A stretch of DNA of 24,718 nt from contig SFER01000032.1 in NCBI GenBank assembly GCA_004557195.1, positions 1 through 24,718 on the forward strand, written 5' to 3'. Below, in pieces: positions 1 through 7,632 of the stretch. The stretch's first letter is position 1. Each line of letters begins with the position of its first letter. The position numbers and the translations under genes were made by a program. The notes beneath the pieces are model-generated. The model was not told the origin of the DNA. It did no database searches and worked only from the letters and a program-made list of their open reading frames with translations. The stretch comes from Bacteroidales bacterium. Lineage in GTDB: Bacteria; Bacteroidota; Bacteroidia; Bacteroidales; Muribaculaceae.

Positions 1-2
1 CC

Positions 3-584
3 ATAGATAAATCAATAGATATTAGTCGGGCTATGCTTGTAAACACAGTGTATAGTAAGTGCGGCAATATTGATACAATATATAAAGCGAATGCCTTCAA
101 TGCTGAAAGCTATTCCGAATATCTTGAAAACACCTGCCGATATGTTCGCACCACCAAGATTAAAGAATTTTGGGATGGCATTGCCACAAACGAATTGAAA
201 TTGTCGAATGTGTTTTGTGCCGACACTTTCCGCATGAAATTGCGTAGCGTTGGCGCGCAACCAGATGATAATATCAACACTATTTCATCACATATCGGCG
301 AAAATCTCGAGGCGCTTTCCTATCTCGAACACGCAAGGTGGAATGTTGAAAAACTCATCCTCGGATTCCGTCCGTTGAATGAACAGGAATGGGGGCAATA
401 CACATCCAAGTCGAAAGACGAAAAAAAGGTGTATGCCAAGAAGCTAAAAGCACAAAAAATCCACCTTAATATTTGCTCAATAAGCGAGTTGAAGCGTATC
501 GATCCCGGCAATTTCAAATACGATTGCCTCCTGTGTCTCTCTATCCCCCACATCATCAGCAGGGCAAAAAGACTCAACCCGTAG
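3..584 (+). CDS. Partial protein with RyR-like C-terminal domain (5' end outside window)
   Basis: The reading frame is open to the left edge of the window, so this is the C-terminal part (about 193 residues) of a longer protein. The internal ATG at 33 need not be the start. Near the end there is an EHARWNVEKLILGF segment, then a charged linker, then HLNICSISELKRID and a final hydrophobic SIPHII stretch. This order (EH-x-RW-x-x-E-K-L-x-x-G, then H-x-N-x-x-x-x-x-E-L, then an aliphatic helix) resembles the RyR domain found in ryanodine receptors and in bacterial proteins that often carry a Rossmann/NAD-binding or ion-channel module upstream. The N-terminal module is not in the window, so the full function cannot be read. 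The stop codon directly abuts the mltG stop on the other strand. A RyR-like assignment is likely but based on motif reading only. Confidence 0.6.
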   Translation: MDKSIDISRAMLVNTVYSKCGNIDTIYKANAFNAESYSEYLENTCRYVRTTKIKEFWDGIATNELKLSNVFCADTFRMKLRSVGAQPDDNINTISSHIGENLEALSYLEHARWNVEKLILGFRPLNEQEWGQYTSKSKDEKKVYAKKLKAQKIHLNICSISELKRIDPGNFKYDCLLCLSIPHIISRAKRLNP

Positions 585-1574
585 CTACTTTATTCCTCGG
601 GCATCAAGGGCGGCGCGATAGTGGAAGGCGTTGCGCCGATGCTCGGCAAATGAGGCTGTGAAATTGTGGTAGCCGGAGAAATCCTCACGGGCGCACATAT
701 ACAAATAGTTATGCTCCGGCGCATTGAGCACCGCTTCGAGTGTCGATTTCTCGGCGATGCGTATCGGCGTGGGTGGGAGTCCGGTGTGGCGATAGGTGTT
801 GTAGGGCGACTCCACTGCGAGATGCTTGGCGCCGATGCGGCGCAATGAGAAATCGCCTACGGCAAATTTCACAGTGGGGTCGGCTTGCAGGGGCATTCCC
901 TTGCGCAAGCGGTTGATGTACAGGCGCGCCACCTTGCCCCGTTCATCGCTTTTTGCTGTTTCCTCCTCGACAATCGAGGCTATCACAGCCACTTCGTCGG
1001 GGGTGAGTCCCAATCGTTGCGCTGCCTCCATGCGCTTGTCGTTCCACCACTTGTCGTGATAGCCGCGCAGCCTCCTAATCAGCGTTTCGGGAGCCACATT
1101 CCAGTAAAACTCGTATGTGTCAGGGATAAACATTGCCGTGGTTATGGTGTCGCCGGTGGCAGCGAGAAAATCATCTGCGCTCATGAGCAATTGCTTGTCG
1201 AGCCTCTCGGCGAGTTGCTGCATGGTACGGATGTTGTTAAATGTAACTTTTACAGGCGTTTGCGCATGGCGATACACCCTGCGGGCGGCGTCGATAGGCG
1301 TTGTGCCGCTCTCAAACGCATACAGCCCGGCGCGGTCTTTGATTTCCACACCCGAAAGGCGCAGAAGAAATGCTGTGTGTTTGGCAAACGAGGCGTCGCC
1401 CGACGATGTGGCGAGCGAATCCTCCAATGCGGCGATGTCGCTTCCGGGATACACTTTCAGTGTGGCGCTCCCGTTGCTCCCGCGGAAGAATCCCGCCGAA
1501 ACAAGCGCCATTGCCACCAATATCAATGCCACCCAAAACCAGGGGCGACGATAGAATCTTTTCTTATTTTCCAT
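585..1574 (-). CDS. mltG: Endolytic transglycosylase MltG (YceG-like)
   Basis: MltG is an inner-membrane lytic transglycosylase that cuts nascent glycan strands and limits peptidoglycan chain length. The 329-residue product has a short basic N-terminus, one membrane segment (about residues 11-30) and then the periplasmic YceG domain. The motif IASIVEEETAK matches the catalytic region of E. coli MltG (ASIVEKETA); the catalytic Glu would be about residue 203. Also typical are PDTYEF, LQADPTVKFAVG, SPYNTYRHTGLPPTPI and a late YHNFTASFAEH stretch. A longer reading frame starts at 1604, but a TATCTTTG -7 promoter element occupies 1604-1611, so the ATG at 1574 (MENKKRF) is preferred. It is transcribed divergently from the phosphoglycosyltransferase at 1750. 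A small perfect hairpin sits in the leader. Confidence 0.93.
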   Translation of the reverse strand: MENKKRFYRRPWFWVALILVAMALVSAGFFRGSNGSATLKVYPGSDIAALEDSLATSSGDASFAKHTAFLLRLSGVEIKDRAGLYAFESGTTPIDAARRVYRHAQTPVKVTFNNIRTMQQLAERLDKQLLMSADDFLAATGDTITTAMFIPDTYEFYWNVAPETLIRRLRGYHDKWWNDKRMEAAQRLGLTPDEVAVIASIVEEETAKSDERGKVARLYINRLRKGMPLQADPTVKFAVGDFSLRRIGAKHLAVESPYNTYRHTGLPPTPIRIAEKSTLEAVLNAPEHNYLYMCAREDFSGYHNFTASFAEHRRNAFHYRAALDARGIK

Positions 1575-1603
1575 AATCGGTCGCTGCCTTGTGGCAGCCA
1601 CCA

Positions 1604-1611
1604 CAAAGATA
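1604..1611 (-). promoter_or_regulatory. Bacteroidetes-type -7 element for mltG
   Basis: On the minus strand this reads TATCTTTG, matching the Bacteroidetes sigma-ABfr -7 consensus TAnnTTTG. No good -33 TTG lies at the usual 19-21 nt spacing. The site places transcription start just inside the longer reading frame and supports the 1574 start of mltG. Confidence 0.6.
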
Positions 1612-1693
1612 CAACTTTTTTTGATACCGACTCTCCTAATCGCTCGTTATGATGATTTACCGGCACACTTTTATCGATTGCTACGATTTAGTT

Positions 1694-1723
1694 TTGCAAA
1701 TCCCCGCTTTTTGTTTACCTTTG
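1694..1723 (+). promoter_or_regulatory. Promoter of the phosphoglycosyltransferase gene
   Basis: TTG at 1694-1696, a 19-nt spacer, then TACCTTTG at 1716-1723. This is a full match to the Bacteroidetes -33/-7 pattern (TTTG-N19-21-TAnnTTTG), 26 nt before the ATG at 1750. It is divergent from the mltG promoter about 100 bp away. Confidence 0.75.
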
Positions 1724-1749
1724 TCGAATAATCCGTAAACAGTTCACTT

Positions 1750-2670
1750 ATGCTTGCTGCATTGCTCATGATTTTTGAATACATCTTTATCGCGGTCGCC
1801 CATCGGCTGCGCATATTGTCTATTCCCTCGCAACGCAGCAGCCATTCCAAGCCCACGGTGAATGGCGGTGGCATTATCGTCCCTCTCGCGGTGCTTTCGC
1901 TTGCGCTCATTGGCGAGGTGTCTTCTCCATTCTTTTTCATCGGACTTGCGCTGGTGTCGTTAGTTAGTTTTGTCAACGACATTCATCCGCTCCCCAATTC
2001 CCCGCGGCTCATCACCCACTTTGCTGCCCTGGCGTTGCTGATGCTGCAGATGGGGGTGACCCCCTGGTCGATAGCCGCTGTCGCCGCTATGATTGTGGGT
2101 GTCGGCATCATCAACGTGTTCAATTTTATGGATGGCATCAATGGCATCACACCGCTATATTCCATTGTGGTTGCCGCCACTCTATCTTGGCTCGATATCA
2201 GCCTCGGCTTTATGCCCAATGAAATCCTCGGCACATTGATAGTAGCGCTCATGGTCTTTTGTTGGTTCAACGTGCGCACCAACGCGCTATGCTTTGCCGG
2301 CGATGTGGGCGCAATAGCGATTGGATATATCCTCGTTTTTGCCGTTTTCAAGCTCATACTCCACACCGGCGAACCCGGTTACATCGTGCTGCTTGCCGTT
2401 TATGGAGTCGATTCGGTGCTCACTATCATCAGGCGCATCATTTTGCGTGAAAACATCTTCAAGGCGCATCGCAGGCACCTCTATCAGATTCTCTCCAACG
2501 AGATGCACAACCATCATCTTGTGGTGGCGGCGTCCTATGCTATCCTGCAACTCGCAATCTCGGTAGGCGCGCTGCTCCTCCCGGTGCAATGGCTCACAGT
2601 CTATTGCCTCGCCGTTATCGCTCTCCTCGTGATTGCCTATTTCGCTATCCTGCGCTACGCAACCAAATAA
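1750..2670 (+). CDS. WecA/WbpL-type undecaprenyl-phosphate sugar-1-phosphate transferase
   Basis: This is a polytopic membrane enzyme (306 residues, about ten hydrophobic segments) of the MraY/WecA glycosyltransferase family 4. The family moves a sugar-1-phosphate, often GlcNAc-1-P, from a UDP-sugar to undecaprenyl phosphate at the inner membrane and so starts O-antigen, capsule or teichoic-type glycans. Visible family motifs are RSSHSKPTVNGGGI (residues 29-42), NDIHPLP (76-82, the Mg/lipid-phosphate Asp region), NVFNFMDGINGI (122-133), CFAGDVGAIAIGY (181-193) and AHRRHLYQIL (239-248), the last typical of WbpL/WecA rather than MraY. The usual DD pair is ND here (Asn76-Asp77). The N-terminus is a little short for the family. 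The gene stands alone behind its own promoter, so the glycan it serves cannot be told from context. Confidence 0.88.
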   Translation: MLAALLMIFEYIFIAVAHRLRILSIPSQRSSHSKPTVNGGGIIVPLAVLSLALIGEVSSPFFFIGLALVSLVSFVNDIHPLPNSPRLITHFAALALLMLQMGVTPWSIAAVAAMIVGVGIINVFNFMDGINGITPLYSIVVAATLSWLDISLGFMPNEILGTLIVALMVFCWFNVRTNALCFAGDVGAIAIGYILVFAVFKLILHTGEPGYIVLLAVYGVDSVLTIIRRIILRENIFKAHRRHLYQILSNEMHNHHLVVAASYAILQLAISVGALLLPVQWLTVYCLAVIALLVIAYFAILRYATK

Positions 2671-2911
2671 AAAAAGGTGCACAGCCACCACGGCTCCACA
2701 CCCTTCCTTGTTGTTGAGAGATATTGAAACTACTATTTATGAGTACGCGGTAGCAATTTCTGCCGGAAATGACGCATTTTTTCATCTTGCGTTCCGAATT
2801 TATTATCCCACTTCCGGCTTCTCTTGCCACTTTCACTTATATAACACTGGGGGCCGCTAAATTGTTCGTGGCAAGAGCAAATTTTGTAAGTTTCTCAAAT
2901 ACAAGGGCGGG
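2671..2911. other. Gene-free stretch with two adjacent inverted repeats
   Basis: No convincing coding frame is seen in these 241 bases. Two inverted repeats lie side by side. GCCGGAA at 2762-2768 pairs with TTCCGGC at 2812-2818. CTCTTGCCAC at 2821-2830 pairs with GTGGCAAGAG at 2868-2877. Each spans 57 nt and they are separated by 2 nt. They lie between the convergent 3' ends of the glycosyltransferase gene and pgeF and could be terminator-like or a small structured RNA. No T-run follows either arm and no clear promoter was found. Confidence 0.4.
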
Positions 2912-3670
2912 TTATCTTAGGAGGATGGCGGTGAGGGTGCGACCCGAGGCGATTCCCATGCGGCGTGCCGAGTAGAGCGCCGGGTCCTCTTTGGAGCAAC
3001 GCGCGGAGCATTGGATGTTGTATGGCTCGACACCGCAAGATTGCAAGATTTTGATATTTGCCGCGTGCAGGTCGATATGTGCTTTTCCGGTGGCGGCATT
3101 TCGGGTAATTATGGTCTCATCGCCGAGTCCGGCAGCGACAAAGTGCTCCACAACTTCATCTCCCACCTCGAAACAGCGCGGACAAATGCGCGCTCCGAGA
3201 AACACTCTGATATTTCCGGCGTTGGCTCCGAGCTTCGCCATAGCGGCGATGGTTTTTGTGGCGATGTGAGCCACGGTTCCGCGCCATCCGGCGTGGGCGG
3301 CGGCGATTATGCCGGCATCGGGGGCATAGAACAGCACCGGCACACAGTCGGCTGTGTTGATTCCGAGCAGGATGCCGCGTCGTGTTGTAACAATGGCATC
3401 CACGCCGTCGAGCGATGGCATTTCGCCTTCCGGCGGAATCACTGCCACGTTGCTTGAATGGGTTTGGTGGGGCGTGATAATGTCGGCTGTGTCGATTCCG
3501 AGCATCGAAGCGAGGGCAGCGCGCGCTGTGGCTACATGGTTCGGCTCATCGCCGATGTAATCACACACGCTGTTCCCCGAATATGGGTCGGTAGCCGACG
3601 ATTCGCCGCGCAGAAGCGTGAACGCCTCCACTCGGCTGTCACCAAAGTCGCATTTTTCAATTTGAATCAT
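2912..3670 (-). CDS. pgeF: Peptidoglycan editing factor PgeF (YfiH/laccase-domain, multicopper oxidase-like)
   Basis: The product has 252 residues and belongs to the YfiH/DUF152 family. Members are copper- or zinc-binding proteins now linked to peptidoglycan editing (removal of wrong amino acids from muramyl precursors) and were earlier called polyphenol oxidases. The metal-site signature is present: HQTH at residues 68-71, NTADCVPV with Cys109, and AAHAGWRGT with His126. A C-terminal YNIQCSARCSKEDPALYSAR stretch is also typical. A longer frame starts at 3709, but the first 13 residues are basic and unlike the family. The ATG at 3670 overlaps the obg stop codon in an ATGA arrangement, which indicates translational coupling with obg. 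The gene is the last of the obg-pgeF unit. Confidence 0.9.
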   Translation of the reverse strand: MIQIEKCDFGDSRVEAFTLLRGESSATDPYSGNSVCDYIGDEPNHVATARAALASMLGIDTADIITPHQTHSSNVAVIPPEGEMPSLDGVDAIVTTRRGILLGINTADCVPVLFYAPDAGIIAAAHAGWRGTVAHIATKTIAAMAKLGANAGNIRVFLGARICPRCFEVGDEVVEHFVAAGLGDETIITRNAATGKAHIDLHAANIKILQSCGVEPYNIQCSARCSKEDPALYSARRMGIASGRTLTAILLR

Positions 3671-4842
3671 CTGCCGGTGTAGTCGTCGTCGATGTGGTCC
3701 TCTTCCCAATACTCATCGTCCCACTCCTCCTCTTCGACTGCTTCTTCATCTGAAATCGGTTCGTTTTCAAACACAAATTCGTCCTCTTCCTGCACTCGGT
3801 GGCTCATGTCGAGGTCGCGATGAGTGATTTCCACACCGATTTTGTTGTTCTCGTCGTTGATGGTGAGCCACAACAAGTCTTTCAGTTCTTGGATTCCAAG
3901 TCCGCTCACCGACGAGATAAACACTGTTGGCACGCCATCCGGGAGGTGTTGGCGCATCTCCTCGATAAGTTCGTCATCGAGCATATCACACTTGGTTATG
4001 GCAAGCACGCGCGGCTTGTTTTCGAGTTGAGGGTTGAAGGTGCTCACCTCGTTGAGCAGGATGTTGTATTCCTTTACGATGTCGTCGGTGTCGGCAGGAA
4101 TCATAAACAGGAGCACCGCATTGCGCTCGATATGGCGCAGGAAGCGCAATCCCAAGCCCCTCCCTTCGCTGGCGCCCTCGATAATTCCGGGGATGTCTGC
4201 CATCACAAACGACTGATTGCTGCGGTAGCCCACAATCCCGAGGTTGGGGACAAGTGTGGTGAAAGGGTAGTCGGCAATTTTGGGTTTAGCCTCCGAAATC
4301 GACGATAGGAGAGTGGATTTTCCGGCATTCGGGAATCCCACAAGACCCACATCGGCAAGAAGTTTGAGTTCGAGAATCAGCGATTTCTCTATCGCCGGCT
4401 CGCCGGGCTGTGCATATCGCGGCGCTTGGTTAGTGGCGCTTTTGAAGTTCCAGTTTCCAAGTCCGCCCTTGCCGCCGCGGAGCAACTTGATTTCTTGCTC
4501 GTCCTCGGTGATTTCGCACAGGTATTTTCCCGATTCGGCATCATAAACGGCAGTGCCGATTGGCACCTCGATGGTGCGGTCTTCGCCATCCTTTCCGCTA
4601 CTGCGGCCGCGAGAGCCCGGTTCGCCGTTCCCTGCAAAGATGTGGCGAGTGTATTTCAAGTGAAGCAGAGTCCACAGGTGTCGATTGCCTCGCAATATGA
4701 TATGACCTCCGCGACCTCCGTCGCCGCCGTCAGGTCCGCCCTTGGGCAGGTATTTGGCGCGATAGAAATGGCTCGAACCGGCGCCGCCCTTTCCCGAGCG
4801 GCACAATATTTTCACATAGTCGATAAAGTTGCTTTCTCCCAT
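3667..4842 (-). CDS. obg: GTPase Obg/CgtA
   Basis: Obg is an essential GTPase that binds the 50S ribosomal subunit during late assembly. The 391-residue protein starts with a glycine-rich Obg fold (about residues 1-158; GGPDGGDGGRGG at 36-47 and GGKGGLGN at 123-130). The G domain follows, with GFPNAGKST (169-177, P-loop), a switch I Thr in DYPFTTLVPN, DIPGIIEGA (216-224) and ITKCD as the G4 motif (TKxD instead of NKxD). The C-terminus is a very acidic tail (about the last 40 residues, many Glu/Asp), common in Bacteroidetes Obg. Its stop overlaps the start of pgeF. It has its own promoter and is insulated from the upstream aminotransferase gene by a terminator. Confidence 0.96.
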   Translation of the reverse strand: MGESNFIDYVKILCRSGKGGAGSSHFYRAKYLPKGGPDGGDGGRGGHIILRGNRHLWTLLHLKYTRHIFAGNGEPGSRGRSSGKDGEDRTIEVPIGTAVYDAESGKYLCEITEDEQEIKLLRGGKGGLGNWNFKSATNQAPRYAQPGEPAIEKSLILELKLLADVGLVGFPNAGKSTLLSSISEAKPKIADYPFTTLVPNLGIVGYRSNQSFVMADIPGIIEGASEGRGLGLRFLRHIERNAVLLFMIPADTDDIVKEYNILLNEVSTFNPQLENKPRVLAITKCDMLDDELIEEMRQHLPDGVPTVFISSVSGLGIQELKDLLWLTINDENNKIGVEITHRDLDMSHRVQEEDEFVFENEPISDEEAVEEEEWDDEYWEEDHIDDDYTGR

Positions 4843-4861
4843 TATATTGCCTTTTAGGCGG

Positions 4862-4890
4862 CAAAGTTACAAATTTTCCTTGAAACTCAA
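4862..4890 (-). promoter_or_regulatory. Promoter of the obg-pgeF operon
   Basis: On the minus strand, TTG (4890-4888), an 18-nt spacer and TAACTTTG (4869-4862) match the Bacteroidetes promoter pattern with a slightly short spacer. It lies 20 nt before the obg ATG. Confidence 0.65.
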
Positions 4891-4922
4891 AAATCGCGCT
4901 TGCTTCGCCTCGATGCAGTGAT

Positions 4923-4948
4923 GAAAAAAGCCCCATTGCGGGGCTTTC
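4923..4948 (-). terminator. Intrinsic terminator after the aminotransferase gene
   Basis: AAAGCCCC (4927-4934) pairs with GGGGCTTT (4940-4947) around a 5-nt loop. On the minus strand the hairpin runs into a T tract (complement of the A-run at 4924-4929). It begins right after the aminotransferase stop codon and ends the nrnA-to-aminotransferase operon. Confidence 0.88.
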
Positions 4949-4950
4949 GG

Positions 4951-6150
4951 TTAGTGGAGGAGCGCGAGGGCTTCCTTGATGCGCCTCATCGCTTCTACGA
5001 TATTTTCATCGCTGGTTGCGTAACTCAATCGGATGTAGCCGGGAGCGCAGAATGCTGCGCCATCCACTGTTGCCACATGCGCTTTGTCGAGGAGATAGAG
5101 AGCGAGGTCGCCTGCATCCTTGATTGTGGTTTCGCCGTCGGTCTTGCCAAAGAACGACGACACTTCGGGGAAGAGGTAGAATGCGCCCTCGGGGTGGTTG
5201 ATGCGAATGCCGGGAATTTCCTTGGCGAGGCTCACGATGAGGTCGCGGCGGCGCTGGAATGCTTGTCGCATATCTTCCACGCATTGTTGGCTTCCGGTGT
5301 ATGCTGCCTCGGCTGCCTTTTGTGCGATTGAAGATGCCCCGGAGGTGTATTGGCTCTGGAGTTTGCTATTGGCTTTGGCTATTGCGAGCGGTGCGGCGAG
5401 GAATCCGATACGCCAGCCGGTCATGGCATAGGCTTTCGACACTCCATTCACTATGGCAACACGGTCGCGCACCGATTCAAATTGCGAGATTGAGTCAAAG
5501 CGTCCGGTAAAGTTGATATGCTCATAGATTTCATCGGCGAGAATGATAATCTCGGGGTGCTTGGCAAGTACGTCGGCAAGCCCTTTAAGTTCTTCGCAGC
5601 TATACACGCTTCCGGTGGGGTTGGAAGGCGAACAAAGGATTATGAGGCGAGATTTTGGGGTGATTGCCGCTTCGAGTTGCTCGGGTGTTATTTTGAAGTT
5701 CTGCTCAACACCGGCAGGGATTGTAACGCATTTCCCTTCGGCGAGTTTCACCATTTCTACATAACTTACCCATGCCGGGGTGGGGATTATTACCTCATCG
5801 CCGGGATTAACTACCGACAGGATGCAGTTGCAAAGCGATTGTTTGGCTCCATTCGACACGATTATTTGTTCGGGGGTGAATTGAATGCCATTTTCGTTTT
5901 TCAACTTCTCGCAGATGGCTTTGCGCAGCGACATATAGCCCGGCACCGGGGTGTAGAACGAGAAGTTCTCGTCGATTGCCTGCTTTGCGGCTTCTTTTAT
6001 GTGGTCGGGGGTAAAGAAATCGGGCTCACCAACCGACAGGTTGATGATGTCGATGCCTTTTGCTTTCATTTCGTTGCTTTTCTGCGACATAGCGAGTGTT
6101 GCCGATGGCGACAACGACTTCACTCTCACTGAAATATCGTCCATAGTCAT
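4951..6150 (-). CDS. PLP-dependent class I aminotransferase, aspartate aminotransferase-like
   Basis: This is a fold-type I aminotransferase of 399 residues, the size of subgroup I-gamma aspartate aminotransferases. These transfer the amino group of aspartate to 2-oxoglutarate in the cytoplasm. Visible landmarks are INLSVGEPDF (36-45), FYTPVPGY (65-72), SNGAKQSL (99-106), SPSNPTG (174-180), ADEIYEH (205-211), the PLP-binding Lys239 in NGVSKAYAMTGWRIG, and the C-terminal YIRLSYA with the substrate-binding Arg. Two starts are close together, ATG at 6150 and at 6144 (MDDISVRV); the second is equally plausible. The gene follows glmM by 66 nt with a hairpin in between and ends at a strong terminator. 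Substrate range (Asp versus prephenate or other amino acids) cannot be settled from sequence alone. Confidence 0.92.
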   Translation of the reverse strand: MTMDDISVRVKSLSPSATLAMSQKSNEMKAKGIDIINLSVGEPDFFTPDHIKEAAKQAIDENFSFYTPVPGYMSLRKAICEKLKNENGIQFTPEQIIVSNGAKQSLCNCILSVVNPGDEVIIPTPAWVSYVEMVKLAEGKCVTIPAGVEQNFKITPEQLEAAITPKSRLIILCSPSNPTGSVYSCEELKGLADVLAKHPEIIILADEIYEHINFTGRFDSISQFESVRDRVAIVNGVSKAYAMTGWRIGFLAAPLAIAKANSKLQSQYTSGASSIAQKAAEAAYTGSQQCVEDMRQAFQRRRDLIVSLAKEIPGIRINHPEGAFYLFPEVSSFFGKTDGETTIKDAGDLALYLLDKAHVATVDGAAFCAPGYIRLSYATSDENIVEAMRRIKEALALLH

Positions 6151-6180
6151 TTATTATTGGTTATTCTTTTTATGATTGTG

Positions 6181-6206
6181 TGTAGCCCCCGTTTCCGAGG
6201 GCTACA
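6181..6206 (-). terminator. Hairpin between glmM and the aminotransferase gene, possible weak terminator
   Basis: TGTAGCCC (6181-6188) pairs with GGGCTACA (6199-6206) around a 10-nt loop. On the minus strand no T-run follows, although an A-rich stretch precedes it. No -7 element was found between the hairpin and the aminotransferase start, so it may be an attenuating or mRNA-stabilising element inside the operon. Confidence 0.45.
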
Positions 6207-6216
6207 ATGTTGTTTT

Positions 6217-7605
6217 TTATTTTGATAAACGCTCAATCACGGCTTTGATGTCGTTGCCGAGTTGCTCGGCGCGCTCGATAGTCGAAGCCTCGGAATAGAT
6301 GCGTATGATAGGCTCGGTGTTGCTCTTGCGCAAGTGCACCCATGAGTCTTCAAAGTCGATTTTCACGCCATCGATGTCGGTAATCTTCTCGTTGCTGTAT
6401 TCTTTCTTCACCTCGGCGAGAATTGCGTCAACATTGATTTCGGGTGTGAGTTGCACCTTGTTCTTGGCGATGCTATATTGCGGGTAGCCTGATTTGAGTT
6501 GCGATACTGTCTTGCCACTCTTGGCGAGAAGGGTGAGGAAGAGGGCGACTCCCACAAGGGCATCGCGGCCGTAGTGAAGGGCAGGGTAGATGACACCGCC
6601 ATTCCCTTCGCCACCTATCACGGCGCCGGTGCGCTTCATTTCGGTTACCACATTCACTTCGCCTACTGCCGATGCGGTGTATTGGCATCCGTGTGCAAGG
6701 GTTACATCGCGGAGAGCGCGGGAAGAAGAGAGGTTGGAAACTGTGGCGCCGGGTGTCTTGCCGAGAACATAGTCGGCGATAGATACGAGGGTGTATTCTT
6801 CAACGAAAAATTCGCCGTTTTCCATTATTATAGCGAGACGGTCAACGTCGGGATCGACAACAAATCCCACATCGGCTTTCCCCGATTTCATGAGGTCGGC
6901 GATGTCGGTGAGGTTTTCGGGAATCGGCTCGGGAGTGTGTCCGAATTTGCCGGTCGGCTCGCAATACAGTTCGATTACGTTGTTCACTCCGAGGCGGCGG
7001 AGGAGTTGTGGAATCACCACGCCACCGATAGAGTTTACCGCATCGACAGCCACGGTGAAGTTGGCTTTTTTGATTGCCTCCACATCAACGAGGTCGAGTT
7101 TGAGCACATCCTCGATGTGTCGGCGGGTGTATGTGTCGTTGTTGAAAACATGTCCGAGGGCATCCACTTCCGAGAAGTCGAAATCCTCGGCATCGGCAAT
7201 AGCGAGCACTTGTTTGCCTTGTGCATCGTTGAGAAACTCGCCGTTTTCGTTGAGGAGTTTAAGCGCATTCCACTGTTTCGGGTTGTGCGAAGCGGTGATG
7301 ATAATGCCTCCGCAAGCGCCTTCGGCTACAACTGCAAGTTCGGTGGTCGGGGTTGTTGCAAGACCGATGTTAACCACATCAAATCCCATTCCCACGAGAG
7401 TGCCGGTTACGATGTCGCAAACCATCTGTCCCGAGAGGCGTGCATCGCGCCCCACCACGATGACGTTGCTGTCTTTGGTGGTGTTGTTGCGAATGAATTT
7501 GGCATAAGCCGCAGTAAATTTCACAATGTCGAGAGGCGACAGTCCTTCTCCGGCGCGTCCGCCAATGGTGCCGCGAATCCCGGATATAGATTTAATGAGA
7601 GACAT
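6217..7605 (-). CDS. glmM: Phosphoglucosamine mutase (phosphohexomutase family)
   Basis: The enzyme interconverts glucosamine-6-P and glucosamine-1-P, the step before UDP-GlcNAc, and feeds peptidoglycan and lipid A synthesis. The 462-residue sequence has the four phosphohexomutase signatures. They are the phosphoserine loop TASHNP with Ser106, the metal loop DPDVDRLAI, the sugar-binding loop GGEGNGGVIYP, and the phosphate-binding RKSNTEPIIRIYSEA near the C-terminus. The GEGNGG loop differs from the GEMSGH of proteobacterial GlmM but fits the form usually annotated as GlmM in Bacteroidetes. A bifunctional phosphoglucomutase/phosphomannomutase role is the main alternative. It is third in the nrnA operon, 27 nt after the DUF4827 gene. 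Confidence 0.9.
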   Translation of the reverse strand: MSLIKSISGIRGTIGGRAGEGLSPLDIVKFTAAYAKFIRNNTTKDSNVIVVGRDARLSGQMVCDIVTGTLVGMGFDVVNIGLATTPTTELAVVAEGACGGIIITASHNPKQWNALKLLNENGEFLNDAQGKQVLAIADAEDFDFSEVDALGHVFNNDTYTRRHIEDVLKLDLVDVEAIKKANFTVAVDAVNSIGGVVIPQLLRRLGVNNVIELYCEPTGKFGHTPEPIPENLTDIADLMKSGKADVGFVVDPDVDRLAIIMENGEFFVEEYTLVSIADYVLGKTPGATVSNLSSSRALRDVTLAHGCQYTASAVGEVNVVTEMKRTGAVIGGEGNGGVIYPALHYGRDALVGVALFLTLLAKSGKTVSQLKSGYPQYSIAKNKVQLTPEINVDAILAEVKKEYSNEKITDIDGVKIDFEDSWVHLRKSNTEPIIRIYSEASTIERAEQLGNDIKAVIERLSK

Positions 7606-7632
7606 AATTAAAATAGAGTTTTATTGGGTTGT

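Noticed and set aside
885..1652. Open frame of 255 codons on the plus strand over mltG
   Set aside because: It is antisense to mltG, Cys/His-rich in a way typical of shadow frames, and has no promoter.
5518..6132. Open frame of 204 codons on the plus strand over the aminotransferase gene
   Set aside because: It is antisense to a well-supported enzyme gene and has no domain.
6499..7611. Open frame of 370 codons on the plus strand over glmM
   Set aside because: It is antisense to glmM, which carries all phosphohexomutase motifs; the predicted protein has no recognisable features.
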